A stretch of 64,000 nucleotides of DNA, from contig NZ_CP019334.1 of NCBI RefSeq assembly GCF_002163675.1, positions 320,001 through 384,000 on the forward strand, given 5' to 3'. This document shows positions 51,854 to 60,740 of the stretch, one piece after another. Source of the stretch: Polaribacter sp. SA4-12. GTDB lineage: Bacteria > Bacteroidota > Bacteroidia > Flavobacteriales > Flavobacteriaceae. Below the pieces are notes generated by a model. It had not been told where the DNA came from and made no database searches. It saw only the letters and a program-made list of their open reading frames with translations. The translations under genes were made by a program, and so were the position numbers. Numbering within the stretch: position 1 is the first letter of the stretch; each line of letters opens with the position of its first letter.

Positions 51854-53050
51854 TTAACTTCTCACTTGTCCGTTTCCATGAACATACCATTTATTAGTTA
51901 CCAAATGCTGTAAACCAATAGGTCCACGTTGGTGTAATTTATCTGTACTTATTGCTAATTCGCCACCTAAACCTAACTGACCTCCATCTGTAAAACGAGT
52001 GGAAGCATTATGATAAACAACAGCAGTATCTACGTTTTCCATAAATACTTTTGCTTTGTCAATATCTTTGGTGATGATTGCAGACGAATGTCCACCAGCA
52101 TATTTATTTATCATTGCAACTGCAGCTTCATTCGAAGCAATTTCACCAATCACAATTTTATAATCTAAAAACTCTTCATACCAAACTTCGTTTGATGAAA
52201 TCTCTTCTAAATTATGATTTTTAGAAACAACAGCATCCCCTAAAACCTGAATTTTAGCATCATTCAGGTTTGAAATTAATTTGTTGATGAATTCCTCTTT
52301 ATTTGCTAAGTTTTCATCAATTAAAACTTTATCAACTGCATTACAAGCAGATATTTTTGATTTTCCGTTTAAAATTACATCAATAGCAATATTTAAATCA
52401 GCTTCTTTATGAACATACACAAAGTTGTTTCCACGTCCGCTAATAATAACCGGACAAGTAGCATGTAATTTTACAAAAGCAATTAAACGTTCTCCTCCTC
52501 TTGGTACAATTAAATCTACTTTTTGAGTTGGTTTTTCTAAAAATGCTTGTGTTTCTGTTCTATTGAATTGTAAATATTCTACCCAATCTGTAGAAGCATT
52601 GTGTTGTTTTAAAGCTTGATGCCATAATTCAACAATCTTTAAATTAGATTGTAAAGACTCTTTACCACCTTTTAATAATATTTTATTTCCAGATTTAAAA
52701 GCAATTCCTGCAGCTTCAACAGTTACATCTGGTCTAGATTCGTAAATAATTAGAATCGTTCCAAAAGATGCCGTTTTATTATAAACTTGCATTCCATTAT
52801 CATGCTTAAAACTAAAACGTTCTACACCAACAGGATCTTCTTGAGAAGCTAAATGTTTAGCAGCAGCAATCATTTCATCAACTTTAGTGTCATCTGCCTT
52901 TAAGCGATCAAACATAGAAATGTCATCACCTTTATACGCTTCTAAATCTTTTTTATTGATGCTGATAATTGCGTCTCTTTCTTTTTCAAGAAGTTCAGCC
53001 ATTGTTAGCAAAACATTGTTTCTTGTTTCTATAGATAATAATGTGTTCAT
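51854..53050 (-). CDS. proA: Glutamate-5-semialdehyde dehydrogenase (gamma-glutamyl phosphate reductase)
   Basis: Second step of proline synthesis, NADPH-dependent reduction of gamma-glutamyl phosphate. 398 residues, aldehyde-dehydrogenase fold. Markers: GTILIIYESRPDVTVEAAGIAFKSGN, VPRGGERLIAFVK, the catalytic Cys in GKSKISACNAVDKVLI, and the C-terminal NASTRFTDGGQLGLGGELAIST. Gene order proA then proB is the reverse of the common proBA. It starts 14 bp after argD, so the glutamate and ornithine branches share a transcript. Confidence 0.95.
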   Translation of the reverse strand: MNTLLSIETRNNVLLTMAELLEKERDAIISINKKDLEAYKGDDISMFDRLKADDTKVDEMIAAAKHLASQEDPVGVERFSFKHDNGMQVYNKTASFGTILIIYESRPDVTVEAAGIAFKSGNKILLKGGKESLQSNLKIVELWHQALKQHNASTDWVEYLQFNRTETQAFLEKPTQKVDLIVPRGGERLIAFVKLHATCPVIISGRGNNFVYVHKEADLNIAIDVILNGKSKISACNAVDKVLIDENLANKEEFINKLISNLNDAKIQVLGDAVVSKNHNLEEISSNEVWYEEFLDYKIVIGEIASNEAAVAMINKYAGGHSSAIITKDIDKAKVFMENVDTAVVYHNASTRFTDGGQLGLGGELAISTDKLHQRGPIGLQHLVTNKWYVHGNGQVRS

Positions 53051-53064
53051 CTGTTTTTCTGTCT

Positions 53065-54198
53065 TTATTGTTTATCTAAAGCATCTACTAAAGCTTCAAA
53101 AAACTGATTGATATGATCTTTTCTTAGTGTTAAAGGAGGTAAAATTCTTAACAAATTTTTATTCATTGCTCCACCAGTAAAAATGTGATAATCGCAAATT
53201 AATTTCTTGCGTAAATCTCCAACTTCAAAATCGAATTCGAGACCAAGCATTAATCCTTTTCCCTTAATATTTTTTATCTGCGGAATTGTCTTTGCAATTT
53301 TCATGAAATAACAAGACATTTCATTTACATTATCTATCAAGTTTTGTTCTTCAATAACATTTAAAACTGATAATCCAGCAGCACAAGCCAAATGATTTCC
53401 ACCAAAAGTGGTACCTAACATTCCGAATTTAGCTTCAATAGAAGGATGAATTAAAATTCCTCCAATCGGAAAACCATTTCCCATTCCTTTTGCAATAGAA
53501 ATAACTTCTGGAGTTACATTGTAATATTGAAAAGCAAAAAACTTTCCAGATCTTCCATAACCAGACTGAACTTCATCAGCAATTAAAAAAGTGTTGTTAG
53601 CTTTACAAAGTACATCAACTTGTTCAAAAAATTCAGCAGTTGCTTGGTCTAAACCACCAACTCCTTGAATAAATTCTAGAATAACAGCACAAACATCTCC
53701 TTTTTCAAGTTCTGTTTTTACACCATCAATATCATTTAAATCTAATATTGTAACTTGTTGTTGTGCGTTAATAGGTGCAATAATATTTTTATTATCTGTT
53801 GCAGCAACAGCAGCAGAAGTTCTACCGTGAAAACCGTTTTTAAAAGCAACAATTCTAGATTTTCCTGTTTTAAATGAAGCCAGTTTTAACGCATTTTCAT
53901 TTGCTTCAGCACCAGAATTACATAAAAATAATTCGTAGTCTTTACAACCAGAAAGTGCTTCTAATTTATCAGCTAATTTAACTTGTAAAGGATTTTGAAT
54001 TGCATTTGAATAAAACCCTAATTTAGAAACCTGATTGGTAATTGCCTCCACATATTTGGGATGTGCATGACCAATTGAAATTACAGCATGACCACCATAT
54101 AAATCTAAATATTCAGTTTTGTTTTCATCATAAACATAAACTCCTTTCGCTTTTACGGGTGTAACATCGTACAATGGATAAACGTTAAATAATGGCAT
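53065..54198 (-). CDS. argD: N-acetyl(succinyl)ornithine aminotransferase
   Basis: PLP enzyme, class III aminotransferase, 377 residues. YLDLYGGHAVISIGHAHPKY, CNSGAEANENALKLA (phosphate site), VILEFIQGVGG, FLIADEVQSGYGRSGKFFAF (cofactor Asp) and the PLP Lys in VISIAKGMGNGFPIGG. Ornithine aminotransferase (RocD) is a close relative, but the neighbours argC, argB and the carbamoyltransferase fit ArgD. It follows proC after 4 bp on the minus strand. Confidence 0.92.
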   Translation of the reverse strand: MPLFNVYPLYDVTPVKAKGVYVYDENKTEYLDLYGGHAVISIGHAHPKYVEAITNQVSKLGFYSNAIQNPLQVKLADKLEALSGCKDYELFLCNSGAEANENALKLASFKTGKSRIVAFKNGFHGRTSAAVAATDNKNIIAPINAQQQVTILDLNDIDGVKTELEKGDVCAVILEFIQGVGGLDQATAEFFEQVDVLCKANNTFLIADEVQSGYGRSGKFFAFQYYNVTPEVISIAKGMGNGFPIGGILIHPSIEAKFGMLGTTFGGNHLACAAGLSVLNVIEEQNLIDNVNEMSCYFMKIAKTIPQIKNIKGKGLMLGLEFDFEVGDLRKKLICDYHIFTGGAMNKNLLRILPPLTLRKDHINQFFEALVDALDKQ

Positions 54199-54202
54199 GT
54201 TG

Positions 54203-54994
54203 TTAATTTTTTATTTGGTTAATTTTATCAAATGATTTATTGATACCTTTAATTAAAGAAGAGCTTAAACCTTGGTGTTCCATTTCGTTTAAACCTTCAA
54301 TAGTACAACCTCCAGGAGTTGTAACTCTGTCTATTTCTGCTTCTGGATGATTACCAGATTCTTTTAATAAAGTAGCAGCACCAAAACAAGTTTGCATTGC
54401 TAATTCATGTGCTTCATCAGCTTCAAAACCTAATTGAATTGCACCTTGAGTTGTTGCTCTAATTAAACGCATCCAAAAAGCAATTCCGCTTGCACAAATA
54501 ACGGTTGCAGCTTGTAATTGTTCCTCAGGAATTACCATAGATTGCCCTAAACTATTAAAAATAGTCTTGGCTAATTCTATTTTTTCTTTTCCTTTCTCAT
54601 TTGCAGAGATACAAGTCATAGACTGTCCTACAGAAGCAGCAGTATTAGGCATTGCTCTAATTATAAAATGTTTCATACCAATTATCGTTTCAATTTTTGA
54701 TAATGAAAAACCTGTAATTACAGAAATTACTATTTGATCCTTTTTAAACTTATATTTTAATTTATCTAAAATTCCTTTTAAGTGTCTTGGTTGAACCGCA
54801 AAAATTAAAATATCAGAATTTTTAACAGCTTTTTCATTATCAGAAGTTATTGTTACTTCATCATAAAGGTCAAAATGATTAATTGATTTTGTATTTCGTT
54901 TTGTTAAATACAAAGAGCTAACTACCTTATTTTTTAATAAACCTTTTGCGATAGATTGTCCTAAACTTCCTGCTCCAATAATTGCTACTTTCAT
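54203..54994 (-). CDS. proC: Pyrroline-5-carboxylate reductase
   Basis: Final step of proline synthesis, NAD(P)H-dependent. 263 residues. N-terminal Rossmann motif MKVAIIGAGSLGQSIAKGLL, then FAVQPRHLKGIL, HFIIRAMPNTAASVGQSMTCI and the C-terminal dimer region TTPGGCTIEGLNEMEHQGLSSSLI. It sits between argC and argD. With proA and proB downstream, all proline genes are in the arginine run. Confidence 0.95.
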   Translation of the reverse strand: MKVAIIGAGSLGQSIAKGLLKNKVVSSLYLTKRNTKSINHFDLYDEVTITSDNEKAVKNSDILIFAVQPRHLKGILDKLKYKFKKDQIVISVITGFSLSKIETIIGMKHFIIRAMPNTAASVGQSMTCISANEKGKEKIELAKTIFNSLGQSMVIPEEQLQAATVICASGIAFWMRLIRATTQGAIQLGFEADEAHELAMQTCFGAATLLKESGNHPEAEIDRVTTPGGCTIEGLNEMEHQGLSSSLIKGINKSFDKINQIKN

Positions 54995-55069
54995 AATTGC
55001 TAGTTGTTGTTTGTTAGTGGTTTTGTTGTTATTAGTTGTGTTGTTTGTTGTTTTGCTGTGTTTTTATTT

Positions 55070-55220
55070 GGACGTTACCACAAGGGTCGCGCTTTACATT
55101 ATATCTTTTTATGCAGAATTTAGTTAAGATTCTGCTTATTTATAACAAAAGCAATTTAATAAACCTAAAGATACAGATTCAAGTTCTGCATAAAAAGGAT
55201 GCCATTTCAATCGCTAACGC
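55070..55220 (-). repeat. GCGTTAGGGATTGAAG-family intergenic repeat, copy 3 (long form)
   Basis: On the minus strand it starts GCGTTAGCGATTGAAATGG and ends with AAAGCGCGACCCTTGTGGTAACGTCC, matching the two ends of copy 1. It is longer because the inner hairpin arms (ATCCTTTTTATGCAGAACTT and its partner at 55105-55124) are separated by about 60 bases. It fills the argC-proC spacer. Confidence 0.65.
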
Positions 55221-55233
55221 AACAGCGTTACTA

Positions 55234-56217
55234 TTAAAAATAATTTGCCTTTAAATTTAAACCTAAAGTTTCTTCAAAATCATACATTAAATTCATATTC
55301 TGTATTGCTGCTCCAGAAGCACCTTTTAATAAATTATCAATGGTACTTGTAATTAATAATTTATCACCGTGTTTTTCTAGACCAATGATACATTTATTAG
55401 TATTTACAACTTGTTTCATATGCACATCAGTATCAGAAACAATTGTAAAAGCAGCGTCTTTATAATAATCTTTATACATTTTTTTTGCTTCCTCAATACT
55501 ACCATCAAATTTTGTGTAGGTAGTTGCAAAAATTCCTCTTGAGAAATTTCCTCTATTCGGCATAAAGTTAATTTCTGAATTAAAATCGCTTTGTAATTGA
55601 TTCACAGTCTGGTTAATTTCACCCAAATGCTGATGATTAAATGCTTTATAATGTGAAAAATTATTATCTCTATATGTAAAATGCGTTGTTGCAGATAATG
55701 AAGTTCCTGCTCCAGTAGCACCAGTTACAGCATTAATATGAATATCATTTTGCAACAATCCATTTGCCGCTAAAGGCAAAATTGCTAATTGCAAAGCAGT
55801 TGCAAAACAACCAGGGTTTGCAATATGTTTCGCTGTTTTTATAGCTTCTTTATCTAATTCTGGTAAACCATAGACAAATTCTTTACCATCGAAATTTTTA
55901 TGAGCAAGTAATCTAAAATCGTTACTTAAATCAATGATTTTTGTGTTTTCAGAAAAAGAAGTTTTTTCTAAAAAAGCAGTTGAGTTTCCATGGCCTAAGC
56001 ATAAAAATAACACATCAACATCCCTATTAATTTCGCTTGTAAAATTGATTTCTGTATCACCAATTAAATCTTGATGTACTTTATATAATTTGTTACCAGC
56101 ATTAGAAGTACTGTACACAAAATTGATGTTTGTTTCTGGGTGATTTAATAATAATCTTATTAATTCGCCAGCTGTATAACCTGCACCACCTATAATTCCT
56201 ACTTCTAAATTTTTCAT
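55234..56217 (-). CDS. argC: N-acetyl(succinyl)-gamma-glutamyl-phosphate reductase
   Basis: Third step of the acylated ornithine pathway. 327 residues. N-terminal VGIIGGAGYTAGELIRLLL (NADP site), DLSNDFRL, the catalytic Cys in ANPGCFATALQLAILPL, GATGAGTSLSATTHFTYR with catalytic His later in NFMPNRGNFSRGIFATTY. It is downstream of argG with a repeat-filled spacer. Confidence 0.95.
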   Translation of the reverse strand: MKNLEVGIIGGAGYTAGELIRLLLNHPETNINFVYSTSNAGNKLYKVHQDLIGDTEINFTSEINRDVDVLFLCLGHGNSTAFLEKTSFSENTKIIDLSNDFRLLAHKNFDGKEFVYGLPELDKEAIKTAKHIANPGCFATALQLAILPLAANGLLQNDIHINAVTGATGAGTSLSATTHFTYRDNNFSHYKAFNHQHLGEINQTVNQLQSDFNSEINFMPNRGNFSRGIFATTYTKFDGSIEEAKKMYKDYYKDAAFTIVSDTDVHMKQVVNTNKCIIGLEKHGDKLLITSTIDNLLKGASGAAIQNMNLMYDFEETLGLNLKANYF

Positions 56218-56228
56218 TCTTTAAAATT

Positions 56229-56319
56229 GTTTAAAAGTTTAACTGTTTAATGGTGTAAAAGTCTGTTCTAGAACTTAGCTATTGCACAATTAAACAATTC
56301 AACAATTACTCGTTTACAC
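56229..56319 (+). repeat. Period-8 array with inverted second half, argC/argG spacer
   Basis: Forward GTTTAAAA/GTTTAACT/GTTTAATG/GTGTAAAA, a 25-base centre with TTCTAGAA, then inverted units (CACAATTA, AACAATTC, AACAATTA, CTCGTTTACAC). Same design as at 50861-50934. Confidence 0.65.
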
Positions 56320-56324
56320 AAATT

Positions 56325-57500
56325 TTAATTATTTACTTGTCTATATATTTTATTCTGATTTCCTAAAATCTTAATGAAACCTTTAGCATCATCAGCTGTC
56401 CAAGCTTTATTTTCTTCACCATAAGTACTAAACTTACTAGACATTAAATCATGATCAGAAATAATTCCGTCTAAAGAAAAATGATACGGTTTTAAAGTTA
56501 CAACAACATTTCCAGAAACCATTTTTTGAGAACTTTGTAAAAAAGCTTCCGTATCTCTCATTACAGGATCTAAATATTGACCTTCATGCAAATGCATTCC
56601 GTAAAAACTAGATAAGTATTCTTTGTGCTGTAATTGCCATTTTGTTAAGTTGTGCTTTTCTAATAAATGATGTGCTTTTACTGTAATTAAAGCAGCAGCA
56701 GCTTCAAAACCAACTCTTCCTTTTGTACCAACAATTGTATCTCCAACATGAATATCTCTACCAATTGCATATTTTGAAGCAATATCATTTAGATTTTCAA
56801 TATTTACTTCTGGGTTGTTAGATTCACCATTTAAAGCAATAAATTCACCATTTTTAAAAGTCAATGTTACTTTTTCTTCACCTTCTTTTTCTAATTGTGA
56901 AGGATACGCTTCACTTGGTAAAGGAAGTTCAGATTTTAAGGTTTCAACTCCACCAACACTTGTTCCCCAAAGACCTTTATTTACTGAATATTTAGATTTC
57001 TCCCAAGGCATGTCAATTCCTTCAGATTTTAAATAATCTATTTCTTCTTGTCTTGTTAATTTTCCATCTCTAATTGGCGTAATAATTTTAATTCCAGGAG
57101 CCAATGTTTGAAAAATCATATCAAATCTTACTTGATCATTTCCTGCACCAGTACTTCCATGAGCAATATATTCTGCTCCAATACTTTTTGCATATTCTAC
57201 AATTTCAATTGCTTGAATAATTCTTTCAGCACTTACAGAAAGAGGATATGTACTGTTTTTTAGTACATTTCCAAAAATTAAATACTTTACTACCTTATTG
57301 TAAAAAGTTGCAACAGCATCAATATTTTTATAGGTAGAAACTCCCATTTTATAGGCGTTACTTTCTATATGTTTAATTTCTTCTGTTGTAAAACCACCTG
57401 TGTTTACACTTACTGCATGTACATCATATTCTTTTGATAAACTTACTGCACAATAAGATGTGTCTAAACCACCACTATAAGCAATTACTAATTTTTTCAT
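56325..57500 (-). CDS. argG: Argininosuccinate synthase
   Basis: Joins citrulline and aspartate with ATP. 391 residues. The N-terminal PP-loop is VIAYSGGLDTSYCAVSL; EYIAHGSTGAGNDQVRFD (citrulline/aspartate site), then SKYSVNKGLWGTSVGGVETL, and the C-terminal multimer region. Its start overlaps the stop of the upstream GNAT gene by one base, so the two are translationally coupled. Confidence 0.96.
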   Translation of the reverse strand: MKKLVIAYSGGLDTSYCAVSLSKEYDVHAVSVNTGGFTTEEIKHIESNAYKMGVSTYKNIDAVATFYNKVVKYLIFGNVLKNSTYPLSVSAERIIQAIEIVEYAKSIGAEYIAHGSTGAGNDQVRFDMIFQTLAPGIKIITPIRDGKLTRQEEIDYLKSEGIDMPWEKSKYSVNKGLWGTSVGGVETLKSELPLPSEAYPSQLEKEGEEKVTLTFKNGEFIALNGESNNPEVNIENLNDIASKYAIGRDIHVGDTIVGTKGRVGFEAAAALITVKAHHLLEKHNLTKWQLQHKEYLSSFYGMHLHEGQYLDPVMRDTEAFLQSSQKMVSGNVVVTLKPYHFSLDGIISDHDLMSSKFSTYGEENKAWTADDAKGFIKILGNQNKIYRQVNN

Positions 57501-58114
57501 TATTTATCTTTTTTTAGAAACAAGTTCTGTTTAATATTTTTTAATCTTTTAAAAACGCTTTCTTTAATTTTTTCTGGTTTCTCCTTATTTTGATTTTTAG
57601 GATCAAACAACATACCAGTACACAAACACATTTTTCTTTCTGTTCTTGTTAAAACATCGTAATTTCTACACGTTTTACAACCATCCCAGAAAGTTTGATC
57701 ATCTGTTAATTCAGAAAAAGTAACGGGTTTATAACCTAAATCGCTATTTAGTTTCATTACAGGCAAACCTGTTGTGATACTAAATACTTTTGCATTTGGA
57801 AACTTGGTTCTTGAATGTTTAAATATTACCTCTTTAATTTGTTTTGCTAATCCTAAATTTCTAAAATCTGGATGTACAATTAACCCTGAATTGGCAACAA
57901 ATTTTCCATGTCCCCATTTTTCAATATAGCAAAACCCTGCAAATTTGCCATTTTCTAAAGCAATTACAGCATTACCATTTTCCATTTTAGTGGCTATATA
58001 TTCAGGTTTTCTTTTAGCAATCCCTGTTCCTCTAACTTGAGCAGCATCTTCTATGGTTTTACATATAATATCTGCGTAAACGGTATGTGATTTGTTAGCA
58101 ATTACAATTTCCAT
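57500..58114 (-). CDS. GNAT acyltransferase at head of arginine cluster (candidate ArgA function)
   Basis: 204 residues. The GNAT core is SGLIVHPDFRNLGLAKQIKEVIFKHSR (acetyl-CoA site with R-N-x-G-x-A). It then departs from the usual fold: a Cys cluster CKTCRNYDVLTRTERKMCLC could bind a metal, followed by a basic C-terminal tail (KNIKQNLFLKKDK). Its one-base overlap with argG and its place at the head of the operon, with no other ArgA or ArgJ in the window, suggest it acylates glutamate to start the pathway. This is inference; sequence alone does not show the substrate. Confidence 0.75.
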   Translation of the reverse strand: MEIVIANKSHTVYADIICKTIEDAAQVRGTGIAKRKPEYIATKMENGNAVIALENGKFAGFCYIEKWGHGKFVANSGLIVHPDFRNLGLAKQIKEVIFKHSRTKFPNAKVFSITTGLPVMKLNSDLGYKPVTFSELTDDQTFWDGCKTCRNYDVLTRTERKMCLCTGMLFDPKNQNKEKPEKIKESVFKRLKNIKQNLFLKKDK

Positions 58115-58235
58115 TGCATTGTGTTTTTATGTTATAAAATTGTTGTTTGTTTTGTTTGAAAGTAGAATCGGACTCACCTAAATTCCATAATAGTTTAAAC
58201 ACCCAAAGGGCGAATAATAAAACTGCTTCGTACAT
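58095..58235 (-). CDS. Candidate 46-residue membrane peptide overlapping the GNAT start
   Basis: ATG at 58235 opens a frame ending TAA at 58095, overlapping the GNAT start by 20 bp. It reads MYEAVLLFALWVFKLLWNLG (one hydrophobic helix), then a polar part and a Cys-containing end (TQCNGNCNC). Upstream is an A-rich region that could serve as ribosome site (AAAAAATAACA). It has no Arg codons, so a classical Arg attenuator is unlikely. Coding status is uncertain. Confidence 0.35.
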   Translation of the reverse strand: MYEAVLLFALWVFKLLWNLGESDSTFKQNKQQFYNIKTQCNGNCNC

Positions 58236-58616
58236 TGTTATTTTTTATAATAACTGAAGGTTGCAAGTAAGTTTTGTAAGAAAGATTCACGATAAAAAAA
58301 TAAATGGTTAAATACTGTAATAAGTTGACTTGTAGCTAAAGTAGAATATTAGCGACGGCGGTTGCGCAAGCGCAAGCTGGGAACTATTGTAGTACATAAT
58401 TTATTTCTTCTTGAAGTAATCATATGGCTAAAGTATATCTTTTTTAAAAAGTATTATCATAAGTGCAACTCTTTTTTAGAAGTTTTATCAAATTTAAACA
58501 AAATTCGATTTTGAGTTAAAAATAAATCAATAGAATAGACAAATAATTCATTTTTGATAATTTTAAATAGACAACAATGTTCTTTATGATAAATTAGAAA
58601 GTAGCTTAAAACTAAA
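58236..58616. other. Intergenic region between arginine cluster and nnr
   Basis: About 380 bp. It must hold the arg cluster promoter on the minus strand, but I do not find a clean consensus. A GC-rich island (GGCGGTTGCGCAAGCGCAAGC, split here: TTGCGC-AA-GCGCAA at about 58361-58374) forms a small hairpin unlike its AT-rich surroundings. No tRNA, riboswitch I can name, or further ORF. Confidence 0.4.
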
Positions 58617-60104
58617 TTATTCAGTTTCAATTTTTAAATAATTGATAATATCTGAAGCAATTAATGCATTTTCCCCTTTTTGTTTGTTAGCATCATCTCC
58701 TGCTTTTCCATGAAAATATACGCCAATTAAAGAAGCTTTAATTGAAGTGTAACCTTGCGCCAATAATCCTGTAATTATTCCTGTAAGAACATCTCCGCTT
58801 CCGCCAGTTGCCATTCCAGAATTTCCAGAAGTATTAAAAAAAAGGACTCCTTCTGAATTACAAATACACGTATTTGCACCTTTTAAAATAACAATACATT
58901 TATGTTCTTTTGCAAACTGTTTTTGTTTCTCAAAACATTCTATAGTGGTTTTCCATTTACCAACTAATCTTTCAAATTCTTTTGGATGTGGAGTTAAAAT
59001 TGAGTTTTTGGGTAATAACTTCATTAATTCTCTATTCTCAGAAATAATATTTAAAGCATCAGCATCAATAACCAATGGAACTTTTGTTGATTCAAAAAGT
59101 TGTTTTAATACTCCTTTTGTGGAATTGTTTTTCCCAATTCCTGGACCGATTCCAATAGAATTATAAGAAGAAATGTCAGGTAGTTTAGAAATATAGGTTT
59201 TCTTTTTATCTGTTAAACACATTGCTTCTGGCGTTGAAAATTGCAAAATATCGTATCCACAATTTGGAATATAAGTTGTTAAAAGTCCGGTGCCAGATTT
59301 TAAACAAGCTTGAGAAGCCAAAACTGCAGCTCCGATTTTTCCATAAGAACCTGCAATAATTAACGAATGACCAAATGTACCTTTATGTGAATGTTTCTCT
59401 CTTTTTTTTACAATTTTAGAAATTGTACCATCTAAAACAAAATGATTGGTTGGTAGTTCTTGAATAAAATCTTCATCTAAACCTATGTTTATTACTTTCC
59501 AATCTTTAATATATTGATTACTTTCTTTAAAGAAAAAAGAGAGTTTTGGTCTTTGAAAACTAATTGTAATATTAGATTTTACAATGAAATCAGAATCGGG
59601 TAATTTATCACAATATAAACCAGAAGGTATATCAACAGAAAAAACATATTTTTTTGCTGCATTTGTATTTTTGATAGTATTTGCAGCTAAACCCTCAATT
59701 TTTCTAGTTAGACCAGAGCCAAAAAGAGCATCAATTATAATGTCAAATTTTTTAAAATCGAACAAATCATCTTTTGTTTCAATAATTGTTACTTCCGCTA
59801 GTTTGTTAAAATTGGTTTTACAATCATTAGAAAGATTTTTAGTGGTTTTTATTAAAATTGCTTTTGCAAAATATCCTTTAGCTTGTAATATTCTTGTAAT
59901 TGCAAAACCATCTCCACCATTATTGCCAATTCCACAAACAACTGCAATTTTTTGATCTTTGTAAATACTGTTTTCAATAGCATTTACAAAAGCAATCGAT
60001 GCTCTCTCCATTAATTCTAAAGAAGAAATGCATTCTTTTTTAATCGTATTATTATCGGTTTTTCTTGTTTGATTTGCCGATATTATTTTTTTGAGATCGA
60101 ACAA
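58617..60104 (-). CDS. nnr: Bifunctional NAD(P)HX epimerase/dehydratase
   Basis: Repairs hydrated NAD(P)H. 495 residues: an N-terminal YjeF_N epimerase (SSLELMERASIAFVNAI, AVVCGIGNNGGDGFAITRIL, DIIIDALFGSGL, FSVDIPSGLYCD) and a C-terminal ribokinase-like ADP-dependent dehydratase from about residue 230 (KGTFGHSLIIAGSYGKIGAAVLAS, IGPGIGKNNST, VIDADALNIISEN, LTPHPKEFERLVG, NSGMATGGSGDVLTGIITGL). Single gene, minus strand, divergent from the DUF2141 gene. Confidence 0.96.
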   Translation of the reverse strand: MFDLKKIISANQTRKTDNNTIKKECISSLELMERASIAFVNAIENSIYKDQKIAVVCGIGNNGGDGFAITRILQAKGYFAKAILIKTTKNLSNDCKTNFNKLAEVTIIETKDDLFDFKKFDIIIDALFGSGLTRKIEGLAANTIKNTNAAKKYVFSVDIPSGLYCDKLPDSDFIVKSNITISFQRPKLSFFFKESNQYIKDWKVINIGLDEDFIQELPTNHFVLDGTISKIVKKREKHSHKGTFGHSLIIAGSYGKIGAAVLASQACLKSGTGLLTTYIPNCGYDILQFSTPEAMCLTDKKKTYISKLPDISSYNSIGIGPGIGKNNSTKGVLKQLFESTKVPLVIDADALNIISENRELMKLLPKNSILTPHPKEFERLVGKWKTTIECFEKQKQFAKEHKCIVILKGANTCICNSEGVLFFNTSGNSGMATGGSGDVLTGIITGLLAQGYTSIKASLIGVYFHGKAGDDANKQKGENALIASDIINYLKIETE

Positions 60105-60295
60105 AATTTAAGTTTTAAAGTGAACTTAAAGTTACATTTTTTTAACAAGATACTTGCTTTTAGATGCTAAATAGTATCAAATTATACTCGAAATTACAAT
60201 TCATCCTAAAAAAAATACAACTCGGTATTCTTTAATTTTAAAAACTATCCTTGTGTTGCATATTTGTATCATAATTAACCATTAAAACAAAAATT

Positions 60296-60709
60296 ATGAA
60301 ACTTATAGTAGCAATTTTAACGACAACAATTTTATTTATTACAAACTCAATAACTGCTCAAAACAATACAATTACTGCAACAGTTATAAATGTAACTTCA
60401 GATACAGGTAAAGTAGGATATGCATTATATGACAAAACTAATTTTAGAATGAAACCAATACAAGGTGCAGCATCTAAAATTGTAAATGGAAAAAGTGTTG
60501 TAGTTTTTGAAAACGTAGCAGCAGGAGAATATGCAATTATCTGTTATCACGATAAAAATAATAATGATAAAATGGATTTTGAAGCGAATGGAATGCCTTT
60601 AGAAGATTATGGTGCTTCTAATAATGTAATGAACTTTGGTCCACCAAAATTTGAAGATGCTAAATTTACTATTATTGATAAAAATGTATCTTTAGAAATA
60701 AAATTTTAG
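60296..60709 (+). CDS. DUF2141-family exported protein
   Basis: 137 residues. Signal peptide MKLIVAILTTTILFITNSITAQ, then a DUF2141 beta-sandwich: GKVGYALYDKTNF, VFENVAAGEYAIICYHDKNNNDKMDFEANGMPLEDYG. It includes the D-x-N-x-D-type calcium-like loop DKNNNDKMD. Function of the family is unknown; exported. It sits 31 bp upstream of the histidine kinase gene and may be part of the same transcript. CATATTTG at about 60260 is a near -7 element. Confidence 0.88.
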   Translation: MKLIVAILTTTILFITNSITAQNNTITATVINVTSDTGKVGYALYDKTNFRMKPIQGAASKIVNGKSVVVFENVAAGEYAIICYHDKNNNDKMDFEANGMPLEDYGASNNVMNFGPPKFEDAKFTIIDKNVSLEIKF

Positions 60710-60740
60710 TAAGTTTATTTTATAATATTAATTTCAGCAT

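Noticed and set aside
47399..56319. Period-8 arrays as short CRISPR repeats
   Set aside because: Unit length is 8 bp with no unique spacers and no cas genes; these are tandem intergenic repeats.
58361..58374. GC-rich island near 58360 as transferred DNA
   Set aside because: It is only about 30 bases and forms a small hairpin; too short to support transfer.
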